Assembly: GCA_026075535.2 (NCBI GenBank)
Contig: AP026546.1
Coordinates: 372,001-436,000, forward strand
Length of the DNA stretch: 64,000 nt
Source of the DNA: Tricholoma matsutake
Lineage: Eukaryota; Basidiomycota; Agaricomycetes; Agaricales; Tricholomataceae
Direction of reading: 5' to 3'
Part shown: positions 1 through 12,959 of the stretch, piece by piece
Position numbering within the stretch: the stretch's first letter is position 1
Layout of the letters: each line of letters begins with the position of its first letter
Made by a program: the position numbers and the translations under genes
The notes under the pieces: generated by a model
Databases searched by the model: none
What the model saw: only the letters and a program-made list of their open reading frames with translations
Told to the model about the DNA's origin: nothing

Positions 1-15
1 ATTATATTATATACA

Positions 16-2124
16 CTAGCACACATGAGGAATATAGTATGGAACTTGACCAGATTTTCGAAGCTTTTCTACCACTACTTGATTCCACCGTTTGATCATC
101 TCATCAAGGAAAAAACCATATCGATGGGGAAGCATGTCACAAACAATAGCAAGATACCTGCCAATCCACACATTGACCTGCTCTGCAATGGATGAATTAA
201 AGACCCACTTTCCATCAGCACCAACAAGTTCGGGCCAGAGTGCAGGATTACAATGTTTCTGACAGAACTCATCAGTCTCCTTATGTTTTGATTTGAAATG
301 AAAGACGTCAACAGGAAGGATGACATCAGAAAAGAAATTGTCCCCCTGTGCTTGCAAGTGAGACTGCAGATGACAATTATTGTCGAAGAAGACGACATCA
401 GGCAAGTCTTCTGGATATGGATAAACTGACTTGAGGAAATCCTGATATGTGGGGCTGAATGTTAGCTTTCACAAGTCGCCATCATTGTCATGCACTTTTA
501 CACCTCAAATCAACTCGGCACCAAACATCGTCCCACGTGCAACAATAACACCACAGCACGCAACAACCAGTTGCTTGTTATGCATCTTCCGATGACCGAA
601 ATGTGCCTTTGGTTGTTGATTCCCCAGATCTGACTTGTGGGTGTCCGGAATCTGCTCAATTTCATCCTCATCATCCTCCATCAACTGGCCCATTGAGTCA
701 GACCCATGGCTTGCATTGGACTTCTGGAGTCATTGTTTGAGTTGAAAGAAAGCCTTCCCCTTCTCATTCCGATATTGCTCAAGTGCTCGATGTGACAAAT
801 TGGTGCATGTCCGAAATCCAGGCTGGACTGGAGCGCCGCAGTGCAGTCCATGATGACACATTCATTTTTCTTGTATTCGTGACCTGCACAAAAATGAGCA
901 CAATGTTTGAGCAACGGCTGAGTACAATTGTGCACGTTGCAGCATGGGCGCCCAATGCTTGTACCATCCATCGTAATGGCATGGAATGAACCTGGCCAGT
1001 TGTCAGTCAATGCACCAGAAACAATTAATTCGAACACATGAAGATTATTGAACCCATCACCAGGCAAGAACTTCTCACAAACTTTACATGCATGCATCAG
1101 GTGCAGCTGTCCTTCATCTATCATTCGCTTATTACGGAGCTCCATTGCCTGCTTCATGCGCTCATCATTGTCGCCAATATCCGGGACAATAAGAGGAGTG
1201 GCATTCTCAGCTGATTCCCACAGTAAGGCATTCACCATGAATGCACACGAAACTTGTTCCGAAGTAATGGTCTTGTCACTGGTGGATCCACTGGAAGTGT
1301 CCGAGAGTGTATGGTTGAAGATGTTGGCATTATTTTGTGCAGAGACCCAAGTGAACAAAGACAGATGCATAAAGAACTCGCATAGCTTCGCGTCAACAAA
1401 GGTATGCTCCTCAATCTGTATATTGGATGGGACTGTAGAGCTGTAGTAATAGTATTGTAGGTGGAGGTGGTTGTCGGTGTAGTAGTTATGGTGATATCTG
1501 ATTTTACAAGCTGTGTGGTACATCAGATTCTCTCGCAGCTGCCACATCACAGTGTCTATACTCACCATTGCATGCAAATGAGGAACTAAGTGCACGATGT
1601 GTCCCATTATGAAGTGTATGGAAGGACACCTCATATCGAGATAGAGTCCTCAAGCTTAACTCCAGCCCACAAGATACGCATGCAGAGAAGGGCGGATAAA
1701 ACATATAATATGCTGCCAGATAATCATCAGTTTAAGCAATGCAACAAAGAATTCAAGATAACGCACCAAGCTGCTCCTCCAGATGAACTGACACCCCTCC
1801 ATGAAGATATATCTCATCTATATCGCCCATTGACAGCCCATAACGCGCGCCTTGCTCAGGGTTCTCCCAAATCACATCTTTCAGTATGTCCCACATGCAA
1901 ACCACATCATCTTCATCAAGGCCAAGACAGCTGCAGAATAGTTTATGAATGTAGATAGGCAATCGATATGGCGGTGCTTTGCTGTTTGGTGGTACATGAA
2001 GTTTGATTTCAACGAGGAAGTGATAAACAAGCCCTAGAAATTTATTGATGTCATCTAGAGTAATTATCTTGGCTAGACTGGGGAATGATGAGAAGGAGGT
2101 GCAAAGATCTGTGAGGTTTAACAT
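16..2124 (-). pseudogene. KDZ-transposon-associated Cys-cluster (CxC5/CxC6-like) protein, decayed
   Basis: This multi-exon gene begins at the ATG at 2122-2124 and ends with PHVC-stop at 16. The order of parts matches my recollection of the Cys-cluster proteins carried by KDZ transposons in Agaricomycetes. An N-terminal exon starts MLNLTDLCTSFSSFPSL. A cysteine region follows (CVSCG, then CKIRYHHNYY after a 55-nt intron with GTGAGT donor). Next come the CCNVHNC / CAGHEYKKNEC cluster and a C-terminal part with DNNCHL, FHFKSKHKE and FLDEMIKRWNQ. The frame is broken. There is a shift near 840, after which the family-like text SHRALEQYRNEKGKAFFQL lies in another frame. TGA codons occur at 730-732, 505-507 and 469-471. 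I infer a dead copy. The role of the Cys-cluster protein is not established; it is assumed to serve the transposon. The family call is fairly sure; the upstream intron is not resolved. Confidence 0.75.
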
Positions 2125-2299
2125 GGCAGAGGCAAGACCATAAGACCACCACGATGATAACAGACTGGACAGAGATCACAGTGGGAAGTGGTGCCAATGG
2201 CACGCTGCACACAAACGACTGAAATGGTAAACAATGGTGAATGCCATAACAATGAGGCTTACATTCAAGGCGATGCACGCGTGGTGATCAACAAACATC

Positions 2300-4230
2300 A
2301 CGTGCACTTGTCAGAATCTGAACTACGAAATTTGATCTGAACTGATGATATTAATTGTAACAATCTGAACTGTAAATAATCTGAACTTGTTGCTTAGATT
2401 TTCAAGTTCACTTTCAAGTTCAAATTCCGGTTCAGTTTTCAAGTTCAGTTTATAATCTAGACCAAAAATTTCTACTGTCGATGCCCTCTCCATTTTGGAT
2501 GATTTAACTTGCAAGATAAAAAGTATACTGTTGGTCTATCATTAAAAGATACTTACAAATATTTGGCATTATTTTTTCATATATCAAAGAATCAAAAAGA
2601 TGATGTCAGAGCTGGTTTTAACTCAATTGAGTTAATTAACTGTAGAAGGGTGTAGCTTGGGCACTTTACACTGACAAAGGTTGTTTATCTTTAATTGTTA
2701 AATCATCAAAATACTCTATCTTGCCCATTTCTTGGCTGATTTGGTTTATTTAACTTGGAATAAGAAGATACACTATTGGCCCATCATTGGCCAATCATCA
2801 GAAGAGTATTTGGTATTGTTTGACATTGTTGTCATGCCTAAATATAGTATCTCTTTTAGTTTTCATCTGTTTTGTATGATTTAACTTGAAAATGAAAGAT
2901 ACTGTTGGTCTATCCTTAAAGGATATTTACAGATGTTTGCTATTATTTGTTAATATATCAAGCAGATCAAAAAGACTATATCAGAGCCAGTTCTAATAAT
3001 TGAGTTTAACTCGTAGAAGGGTATATAGCTTGGGCATTTTATATTGACAAAATTGTTTATCTTTATTTGTTAAATTATCAAAATGCTGTATCTTGGTCAA
3101 TTCTTGGCCAATTTGTTTTATTTAACTTGGAATAAGAAGATACATTATTGGCCCATTCATTGAGATCATATTTGGTATTGTTTGGCATTGTTTGTGGTAT
3201 CTCAGTTAGTTCTTCTTTAATCCTACTGATTCAACATGCAAATAAAATATATACTGTTTGTACGTTATCTGATTTAGGTGTGCTAACAAAGGTTGTGTAT
3301 ATTTGTTATTAAATCATCAAAAATGCTGTATCTCACTCAATTCTTGTCCCATTTGTTTTATTTAACTTGAAATAAAAAGATATATTGTTGGCCCATTATT
3401 GAAATCCCATTTAGAATTATTTGGCCTTGTTTGTATGGTTTCATATTATTTCAGTCAGTTCTTATATAAACAATGTTGTATACTATTAGACCATCATTGT
3501 TAAGTGCTGAACTTGAGGGTGGAAATCTGTCAGACTCATATTGGATGGTGTACCAGAGAGGACTTGGCTTCAACTTATAAGAAATTGTGCCTTCACCTTG
3601 TCAGTGTCTAATTTCAGGACAAAGGTAAATGTAAGAATATCAGAGTTTGAGAGGAAGTCCAAGAGAGGAGAGGAGACTAGAGATTGAGATGGGTAAACTT
3701 GGTTGCTTTATGAACTGAAGAATACAAACAGAAGTAAATGGGTTTAATACTAAAGAGCAGAGTTAGGTCAGAGACAGGTGGAGAACAGAGTAGTGGAGGT
3801 ATCATAGGAACGGAAACAATATCTAAAATCCTAATGCTATGCCAATCATTACTCGGTGACCTTGGTGAAAAATGGTTGGAAGTCCAACAAAAATCCCCAT
3901 TGCTGGAACAGAATCAAGAGATATTATTATTATTTGTTATTAATGAAAATAAGCTGTATTAATGTTGTAGTAGAACAGAATATCATTGATGCATCATTAA
4001 CATAATGGTTTCCACTATTTGGTATTATTTATTAGGGCTGAATATAAAGTTTATATCCTGTATTTTATGTTTTATATATCATTCTGATCAGCTTCTTGAG
4101 CTGATTTAATATTTAATATTTCTTTGCATACTATTGGGTTTTTTATTACCAAATATTGTCCAGTATTTAGCATTATTTGATTATAGATCATAAAATATAA
4201 GGACTCGCACCTGCCAGAATTGGCCCTCAC
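2300..4230. repeat. AT-rich diverged ~375-bp tandem repeat, three copies
   Basis: There is no gene here. A block running from GATTTAACTTG through GGTCTATC, CAGAGC, TAGAAGGGT, AGCTTGGGCA and TTATTTAACTTGGAATAAG to TTTGGTATTGTTTG occurs at about 2497-2870. It occurs again at about 2873-3200, and a partial third copy lies at about 3216-3440. Copies differ by many substitutions and small indels, so this is an old duplication. I infer either decayed internal repeats of a transposon or a degraded satellite. No coding is seen in any frame. Confidence 0.6.
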
Positions 4231-4236
4231 CCCCAA

Positions 4237-4770
4237 GTCAGTAAGGTTTTGTAATGAGGTCAGTAAGGTTTTGTAATGAGGTCAATAAAGTTTTGTAATG
4301 AGGTCAGTAAAGTTTTGTAATGAGGTCAGTGAAGTTTTGTAATAAAGTCAATAAAGCTTTGTAATGAGGTCAGTAAAGTGTTGTAATGAGGTCAGTAAGG
4401 TTTTGTAATGAGGTCAATAAAGCTTTGTAATGAGGTCAGTAAAGTTTTGTATTGAGGTCAGTAAAGTTTTGTATTGAGGTCAGTAAAGTTTTGTAATGAG
4501 GTCAGTAAAGTTTTGTAATGAGGTCAGTAAAGTTTTGTAATGAGGTCAGTAATGAGGTCAACAACATTTTGTAGTGAGGTCAGCAAAAGTGAGTTCAGTG
4601 AAATTTTGTAATGAGGTCAGTAAAAGTTTGTAATGGTATGATGTTAGTAACAATTTGTAATCAAGTCAGTAAAAGTATGTAAATAAGGTCAGTCAATGTG
4701 TGCAATGAGGTCAGTAAAAGCTTATAATCAAGTTGGCAAAAGCTTGTAAACCAGTCAGTACAAGTTTGCA
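4237..4770. repeat. 22-bp minisatellite array, unit GTCAGTAAAGTTTTGTAATGAG-like
   Basis: More than twenty tandem copies are visible. Each has a GTCAGTAA start, a TTTTGTAAT middle and a GAG end, and the period is 22 bp up to about 4560. After that the copies become irregular and mutated. The array is the reverse-complement relative of the array at 5100-6045. Confidence 0.85.
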
Positions 4771-5099
4771 GTGACTTTGTGCACAAAAATTAGGGACGTG
4801 ATATAGTGGACACCTACTTTCATGCCTCGCAGTATCTGCACACAACACAACCAAACAACTCACACTGCCAACTGTATGAGACATACCAACGGCTCATTCA
4901 TTCACACACATCATTTTTGTAAGTCTTGCATCATTAAATGTGTAAATGACAAATTAATGTTTATATTCACAGGTTAATACTTGGTGGCATTTGGTAAGCA
5001 TATTGAGCTTAAATGTGAAATCAACCTGACGACCTAGGTATTGCAAGTTAAGTAATGACTTTTGTAAGTCGTTTTTTAGTCAATATATTTATAGTACTA

Positions 5100-6045
5100 A
5101 CTAAGTCAATCATTAGAAGCATGTTACTGACTTCACTACAAACTTGTTCACTGCTTTGTTACAAACCTTTATTGACCTTGGCATAAACTATCACAAAAAT
5201 GTTATTGACTTTAATACAAGCCATTACAAATTTGTTTACTGACTTTGTTACAAACCTTTACTGAGCTTGGTGTAAACTATTACAAACATGTTATTGACTT
5301 CAATACAAACAAACCATTACAGACTTGTTTACTGACTTTGTTGCAAACCTTTACCGACCTTGGTATAAACTATTACAAACATAGTATTGACTTCAATACA
5401 AACCATTACTGATCTTGGTATAAACCATTACGAATATGTTATTGACTTCAATACAAACAAACCATTACAAACTTGTTTACTGACTTTGTTACCAACTTTT
5501 ACTGACCTTGGTATGAACTATTACAAACATGTTATTGACTTCAATACAAACCATTACAAACTGTTTACTGACTTTGTTACAAACCTTTACTGACCTTATA
5601 AACTATTACAAAATGTTGTTGACTTCAATACAAACCATTACAAGTATGTTTACTGACTTTGTTACAAACCTTTACCGACCTTGGTATAAACTATTACAAA
5701 CATGTTATTGACTTCAATACAAACCATTACAAACTTGTTTACTGACTTTGTTACAAACCTTTACTGACCTTATAAACTATTACAAAATGTTGTTGACTTC
5801 AATACAAACCATTACTGATCTTGGTATAAACCATTACAAATATGTTATTGACTTCAATACAAACAAACCATTACAAACTTGTTTACTGACTTTGTTACAA
5901 ACCTTTACTGACCTTATAAACTATTACAAAAATGTTGTTGACTTCAATACAAACCATTACAAAAGTGTTGTTGACTTCAATACAAACCGTTACAGACTTG
6001 TTTACTGACTTTGTTGCAAAGTTTTACTGACCTTGCTTTAGTGCT
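5100..6045. repeat. Higher-order array, inverted relative of the 22-bp array
   Basis: Units begin with GAC and end with ACT or ATT, and contain TTACAAA-type cores. Units of about 22, 33 and 34 bp alternate and build a higher-order period of roughly 90 bp that repeats about nine times. The reverse complement of the left-hand unit reads CTCATTACAAAACTTTAC plus TGAC, which is the same core. Open frames running through the array are low-complexity and are not genes. Confidence 0.8.
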
Positions 6046-6193
6046 TATTATGGTGTTAGTCTAGCTTGTATGAGTAATAATCAGCCTTGCAACTTGGACT
6101 ACATCTGGACAATCATTCAGAAGTGTAAATTTTCATTATGAAGTTGATTTGAATGTAGTTTGCTTGAAGTCTTAGCAGAGTCCGAGTGGAGTC

Positions 6194-8990
6194 CTAGTCT
6201 GAGCGGAGTTCGCTTGGACTAGGGGGGGGAGTGTAAACTGCCATTATGTCGAGATATGTAAACATCCCTTCAGACCCGATGTGCCATGGACTTAGAGAGT
6301 CGAGGGTGGCTGCCACTGCCCATTGGAGATGCAAGAGAGGTGAAGCAATATGACATTTACAATATGGGAGATCTGTTGTGTCCATCCATGCACACTGATC
6401 ACTCGCCCCTGTAATTTGACTCGTTGTGTTGATCAATGGTGACAGAACCGGGGTTGTGGTCATGACATTGCCGTTCATGGCATGCGCACTCTCGAGCAGA
6501 TCATCCAGTGTCCCCCAAGCATGTTGTGCCGAGCTATGAGTCCCATCTATGAATATGTGAGCAGTATGCCTGCATATTCCTCACAAGCATGACCATATAC
6601 ACTTACTGATCATTACGACGCATCCTGGCATCCCAAAAAACTCCACAAGGCCATCCTCATCAAATTTGTAGCTGGATTTTACCATATCTCAAACAATGAG
6701 ATGTGTGCTTGACATCCACTTCATGATCACTTCAACCCCCCAACTCTCATAATTGCATGCTTGACAAACAAAAAATGCACTCCTGCGGGGAGCTTCACAT
6801 GACACCAATTTATACATTGCTCGAAACATGTTGAGATCTTGAAGGCACTATACAGACATCAGGCAAGCACTTCAGCGACAAGGAAAGATAACATACATAA
6901 AATGCCGGTGAATATTGCATGTCCACATTGCCATCCACACTATGTAATGAGAACACTTCATCAACTGCAACTCTCTGTGTACATAGGATCAGTCGATACA
7001 CAGCCTAAATCCATGTGCCACATACCTCACACCCGCATGGGGTGGTAAGGTGCAGAAGAGATGACTGTGTTGCAAGAGTCAGTATGAGCCATGAGAAATG
7101 ACCACTACTAACATAATTTGCCAGCTCTGGCTGGTTTGCAGTCATAGGGATGACCTGGATCAGGAGATGTTCGCTTATCACCATGGGTTTCGGATCCTTC
7201 AAGTTAATGCTGCGTGGAAGCAGAGCAACAGGTTTTGCGCAAGGCTGTGCCACGGTACGAGATTGGGTTGATCACCTTTGCCGCTTGGTATGTTGTGTGC
7301 TTGCTTGGGTCATCATATCTTGATGAGCATCAGTATGGGTCTTCTTACGAATAGATCGATGTAAGGTTGATGCTTCAATATCCTGAGGTGCAGCGGGGGT
7401 TGTGCATCTAGGGTTACAGTTTGAGGTTTCTTCAGAGTCAGCAGGGCAAATTGCCTGTGGGATGAGTGGTGGTGGGTCCTGCATGGTATAGGTAATTGAT
7501 CCTGGAGCAGAGCATTAAAGCTTCCATGTGCTTGTCTTGATCATGAATAGGCATGTACCAAGCTCTGCAGTTTTATCGCTTGCAGCCGATGGCTGGCCCT
7601 CAAGATCAAGTGTGTCTTCTATTGTGTTTGGAGGGTAGAGGTCTGAACATGTCATCTGTGGCAGTGTCAGGTCATTGGTGGCAGCTGATTGACCTGCAGC
7701 TGCTGACCTGTCATCACCCCCCAAATGGAGGTCAGGCTCTGCTACAGTATCAATGATCATGCTGTCTGTTCCAGCTGGTGGGTTTGGGGTCGGGTCCTAC
7801 CATCTGTGGCAGTGTCAAGCCACTGGTAGCATTGGCCAATTGACCAACACCCACATCAATAACAGGTTCTAGTAACTTTGAGCCATACATCCAATGACCA
7901 TGGCTGTACTCACTGGAAAACCAAGCTGCATCCTCGTCTGAAACTACCGAGGCCATGTTTTGCATAATCGTCAATGCCTCCAAAATTGCCGGAATAGGCT
8001 CCTTCTCTGCCTGGACGATAACCACAATGGCTTTCCACAAGACCCCTTCAATAGCCTCCAGCGACTTCAGTTTGGAAGAGCCGTATGCAGGGAATGCCTA
8101 TACATACAACATCAAATATGGGTATTTGTCATTCACTGATCAACATACCGTTGTGACTATGGTTCGGTTAGATCACTGCCCCCATAGAAGCTTGGGCAAT
8201 ATATGTGAAAGGGGCGATACACCTGTGGCGAGCTGCAACAGAACTGAAAGCTGTGCATGCATAATTTTGCCAGACCTGCTACTGTGAATTAAATATTACA
8301 TAGGATACAGACTCGGTACGTACTCTTTGTGCAAAGACATTGCTTCCATCAAGCCCTCATTTCTAGCAGATAGTGTAGTTGCAACAGAGTGACAGTCAAT
8401 ACATCACTCACTCTGTAAAATCCCAACATCCCTACAGACAAACATGAAAAAGGTAAATATCTTACATATGATACTACTTATGTGTTTTAAAGCATCAATG
8501 TCCATACAGGCAGTCTGAATGTTGCATAAAATCTTCTCCCCCTGAGTTTGTGTTTTGAGAGCCAGCACAGACATCATCAGCAACACAGTGACATTGCTGC
8601 CACCCACACCCATTGATGATCCAGAAGAGACAGATGGCAGGTTACTCATCATGTTACTCAGTGTTTGAACTGAATGAAGAGCCTTTTCAATGGTGCTTGG
8701 CCATCGTTTAAGTTGTGTGCACCCCCTGTAATATTTTACTTTGCTGATGTCAGAGAGCATGTACAAATACACACAAGACTTTCCAATGAAGGCCTTTTGA
8801 CAGTAGACCTTGAAGCCACAGGATTGGTGTTTGCAGAGGAGGGGTTAAGGACTGATGATAAGATGTCATACACACAGTACACTAGAAGACACCTCAGTGC
8901 CCTGCCGATGAGAGCATTGTTCAAGTTGCCAATATCCAAATCTGCCGCATCATCTACTTGAAGCAATCAATGCACAATTTGCACGTCTTT
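6194..8990 (-). other. Fragmented coding-like region, not recognised
   Basis: A run of short minus-strand open stretches (6194-6478, 6810-7253, 7272-7484, 7515-8040, 8404-8772) lies downstream of the JmjC gene on the same strand. None is recognised. Two of them carry a related peptide, DLTLPQMTCSDLYP near 7640 and GLTLPQMVGPDPKP near 7790, showing a small internal duplication. Codon use looks coding-like rather than random. I infer decayed C-terminal or accessory exons of the same mobile-element-type locus, but the exon structure cannot be settled by eye. A hairpin with arms CCTAGTC and GACTAGG lies just upstream, at about 6194-6224. Confidence 0.3.
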
Positions 8991-9159
8991 CGAATGACCC
9001 AATAGCTTGATCTCAGCTTGTAGTATGCGCTGCTGTAAGGGCTAGAGGACAATATAACCCTGGAATAAATCAATACCACAAATCATGCACCAAAAACTGT
9101 GGGCATTGCCATCCAGGCTCTTCGACAAAGGATTGCATTGGAAGTCCATGATATCTGTC

Positions 9160-12100
9160 TCAAGAGAGCCGATTCAGCATGCTGGAAGGGGGTTCCCATG
9201 TTTTAGTGGTGATAAGATCTAATCTATGTAATAGCCACACTTGTTGAACCAACACAGCCACATGATATTCTGATCTGATTGTCTGAGCTAAACTATACAA
9301 CATGTATATGATACATTCCCTATGTACAAGATCTCCAGCCTCCCTCAATGAGTCTTCTGCTTCTTTTTCTTCGGATGTGTAGATGTCAATGACCCACTTA
9401 CTGAATCATCATGGGGATTACTTTTGGATTCTTCAGTGTCCTGGTCATTGTCTTGTGCATCATTTGGCTTGGCCCACTCGACATCATCAGAGGTGTACCT
9501 GGGCAGCCTTGAGAAATCTGGAAATACTTCTGTGAACAAACATAAATATATAACTGAAAATACTTACCAAGGTTCATCCCATGGGCCACTATGGCATGCA
9601 GAGATACACTGAACTCCCCCTCCCCCTCCAACCCCCACCAAAGATGATATTCAGACTCAAGTGGTTGATCAGAGCATTCATTCCCTTTCTTCCCATCTGG
9701 ATTGTTCTCTATTTCACAGTCCAGCAATTCATCATTGTCTGTCTTGTAACATGGCAATGCCTTCCCATCTGGACCAAGCTCTCCACACTTATCCCATGCT
9801 TCCCAGAACTCATCTGCACCTGCAAAGCTTTGTATGATATTTGCTTTAACCTGTCGACCATTTACCTCCCCATTGAACAAAAAGATACCACTCTTTTCAA
9901 GGTGCCACTTGGCCAAGCATAGAGTTTTAAGTTGATGCGTGAGATATTTCCAGTACAGTGCATGGAGTGTGGAGGGGTCCTTCCAACTTGTAGTGATCAA
10001 ATAACCATACCAGTATCTCACAAGCCCAGACTTGACCCTGGATCATCTCCATTCTCTCTGCTGCTTGCAATCCACCTGTGATATATGTGCCACGATGGAG
10101 AATATTTGATGCTTCAAGTAGGTTGCACATGCTAAGCAGCACCATCAAACCATCAGAATCTGTAACTACCAGAACATGAGAGACTGGCTTCCATCCTATC
10201 ATATATGAGTCTCGATTTGATTAGTAAATGGAATAAACACACTATTGTAGTTTGGTTGCAAATACACATGATGAAAATATGCAACCATTCATTGCAACAT
10301 CAGCTGTGCATCGGATGTATGTTGAGCATTTGTTAATAAGGTGCTTCCAAGGAAAGAGTTGAAAAAGCCAAAATTGCTCTCTTCCAACGTAGACGAGGCA
10401 TAGAAGTGTCCACCATAACAAATAGTGGAATCCACTGTGAGTACCATGTGGGGGGTATTCGGTCTCATATAGCTAAGAACCCTGTTTCAATCTATTCAAT
10501 AATGCACAATAGATTCGCTTACAGTCGTGTGCCTGGTCTTGACAGCATGGCTTCAAGAATGTAGTCAGCACCACTAGTGCCCTCACTAGTGGTATACTCA
10601 AACAGTTGATCAATGCATGAGAAGGTCCATGGTGTTTCCCTGTCCTGGGAACATGCAACAACCCACCATTTACTTCCTGTGACACATTCGATATAGGTTG
10701 CAAGGCCATCACAGTTGATGTGAAACCCGTGATATGCGCCCATTGTGGCAGCTAATCCCCATTTGTTGCTTGAGGCAGGAAATTCTTGGAAACAGCCTGG
10801 TGTTCCATTTGTCCACTTCCATGCCACATAGTTGCTCGCAATAGATGAAGGTGGATTTGCAGCATAAGGACAGGGAAAATCAAGTGCATTCAAGATCTTG
10901 CCATTTGCAGATTGTGGGCTTGCAGCAACTCACACGTTGTTCCCTGATGGCTGTGCACATTTTGGTTGTCGTGTACTTGAACAAAGTGATCTATTACAAT
11001 ATGAGAACTTAACCTATGCCCACAGTCTGTATCACTTGCCTTGTATAGTAAATGTTCTACTGGGAGGCGCAAGTGTTTCCAGGCCATTCTCATTGAATTC
11101 AAGCTTTCAGTCTGGTAGTCCATGGACAAGTATGTGTTTGAGTTGAAATATTTCCTGCACCTCAGCAGCAGTGAGGGCATTGAATTGGTTGATGTGGATG
11201 ATATAAAAAGCAGATTTCACTGGTTGCTTGACGTGCAGTGGAAGTTCATCAACATAATTAGCCATGACCATCTGATGCAACCTTTGATACCATGCCACAT
11301 CCATTTCCCACTGCAATATTCACAATTAAAATACGTTAATAACTTGATATGCACATCCACTTACATGCATTGAGGCTTTGTATATCTGAGGCTTGCTGAG
11401 GTGGTCATACAAGGTCATTCATACTGGGCTGTTGTGTTTGACCTCCCGAGTGGTAGGATTATGGAGCGTCTACAGCAGTGGTTCTTCCTATATTTGTGTA
11501 CCATCAGAAGACAGGATCCAACAAGGATTCAACAATACTGACCTGATCTCCGGTAAGGTCTATAACTTGTACAATGACACTTCCTAAACACTGGGCCATC
11601 AAGTCAATGGGGTTTTGAGCTGATCCATGACTATAGGGTCAGTCAGCCTTGCATGGTGGAGCATTGTCTGCATTGTCTGGCTTGCTTGCTGGTGTGGCCA
11701 TCTTCTTCTGAGGGGAACGATGAACATCATCCTTTTTTTTGGCTGAGCCTTTTCCCTTTAAAGAAACCACAGTCATTGGTGGGTTGATGTTTGCAGCAAG
11801 GTGGTCTCCCATAATATTGTTTGTTTCTGGTCTTGGACCTAAAGACATGCTGTCAATGTCCATGTCTTGTTCTCCCAATCCCCAATCCTCTTCCAGTTCT
11901 GAACATTGAGTTGTCGGAGTGGACATAATCACATCCTCTTTGCCTCCATCTCCATGGTCCTTATCCATCTTGTCATTTTCTACCACAGATGGTGGATATC
12001 CTTGCAAGCTCGAGACTGGTGTTGGAGAGGGTGCATCATCACCTTTGCCTACAATATTGAATGAGGATCTCTTTTGCAATATATAATATACTCACCACTA

Positions 12101-12860
12101 GGCACAAAAAATCCAACATCCTCAGTTGGGTCCACATATGTCAGATGTTCCTCAACTACTTTCAAGGTGTCAGTCAAAATGCCAAGGGAGTTCCCTCCTC
12201 GGGCAATGAAAAATATTGCACCCCATAGTGCACCCTCTATCAAAAGCAGTGACGGTGGGTGAGTGCTTCCCAATCCTTGCCAGATCTTCAATATGAACAT
12301 TAATAAATACTTTCACATGATGGGGCTAACAAATGCACCCTAATCAGAGCAAATCTATCCAATGGCCTCTTATGCAAACATGTGTCAAGGAACAAGACAC
12401 ATGGTGAGACTGCCAAAGCCAACTGCAAAGGTAGGCGCAACCCATGGATCCCATACCATTTCATAAATCCTTCCAACTCTTGCAGGGAGCTAAAAATAGT
12501 GTATATCATGTTTTAACCAGCAGGTATACATAAAACCATACGATGATAGTTCGCTTGCGAGCACAGCAAGGGTGTCCAGGCAATCAAGACATCCCTATTC
12601 AACAGGGTTCAGTCTTATGATGGGAATTATTAAGGATTCACTGACTTTCAAAAGGTAGCTCAGGAATAGAGCTGCGACTTCAATATTGATGAGAAACTTG
12701 TTGACCCTAATTCTTGTCGAATGCCAGTAGATCATGGCCATCTGGCTCTGCAGAGCATTGCCCGTGAGCGAGGTGATAAGCAGAGAGTGATTGATGAGGT
12801 GGAGACAAGAAGTTGTCAATGCTTGTGTCATGAACACAACCCAGTTGGTGGTCAATCACA
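9160..12860 (-). pseudogene. JmjC-type cupin protein, multi-exon, probably decayed
   Basis: JmjC-domain landmarks run along the minus strand. One exon (10519-10893) has GFHINCDGLATYIE, SKWWVV and EAMLSRPGTRL. The following exon, near 10370-10490, reads MRPNTPHMVLTVDST then ICYGGHFYASSTLEE, the second half of the domain. Upstream exons at 11640-12080, 12049-12300 and 12300-12509 carry an acidic Lys/Ser-rich linker and a hydrophobic N-terminal part. Downstream exons at 9398-10200 complete the C-terminus. The protein is of the kind common in Agaricomycete repeat-rich DNA and annotated there as JmjC proteins. JmjC enzymes are Fe(II)/2-oxoglutarate oxygenases using HxD/E...H ligands. Here the first motif reads H-I-N, so a metal ligand may be lost. 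Several exons need stops to be spliced out, and I cannot show that the gene is intact. Confidence 0.55.
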
Positions 12861-12959
12861 TCCAGTCCTATGCCAAGATCAACATAACATTCAGAAAGTA
12901 CAATGGATATTTATTTACAGGTATGTCCAGCCTCGGCATGAAACTATGATTAATTCCCA

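Noticed and set aside
5387..6008. Open frames with TDLGINHYEYVIDFNTN-type repeats
   Set aside because: They lie wholly inside the minisatellite array and translate its units; no independent coding evidence.
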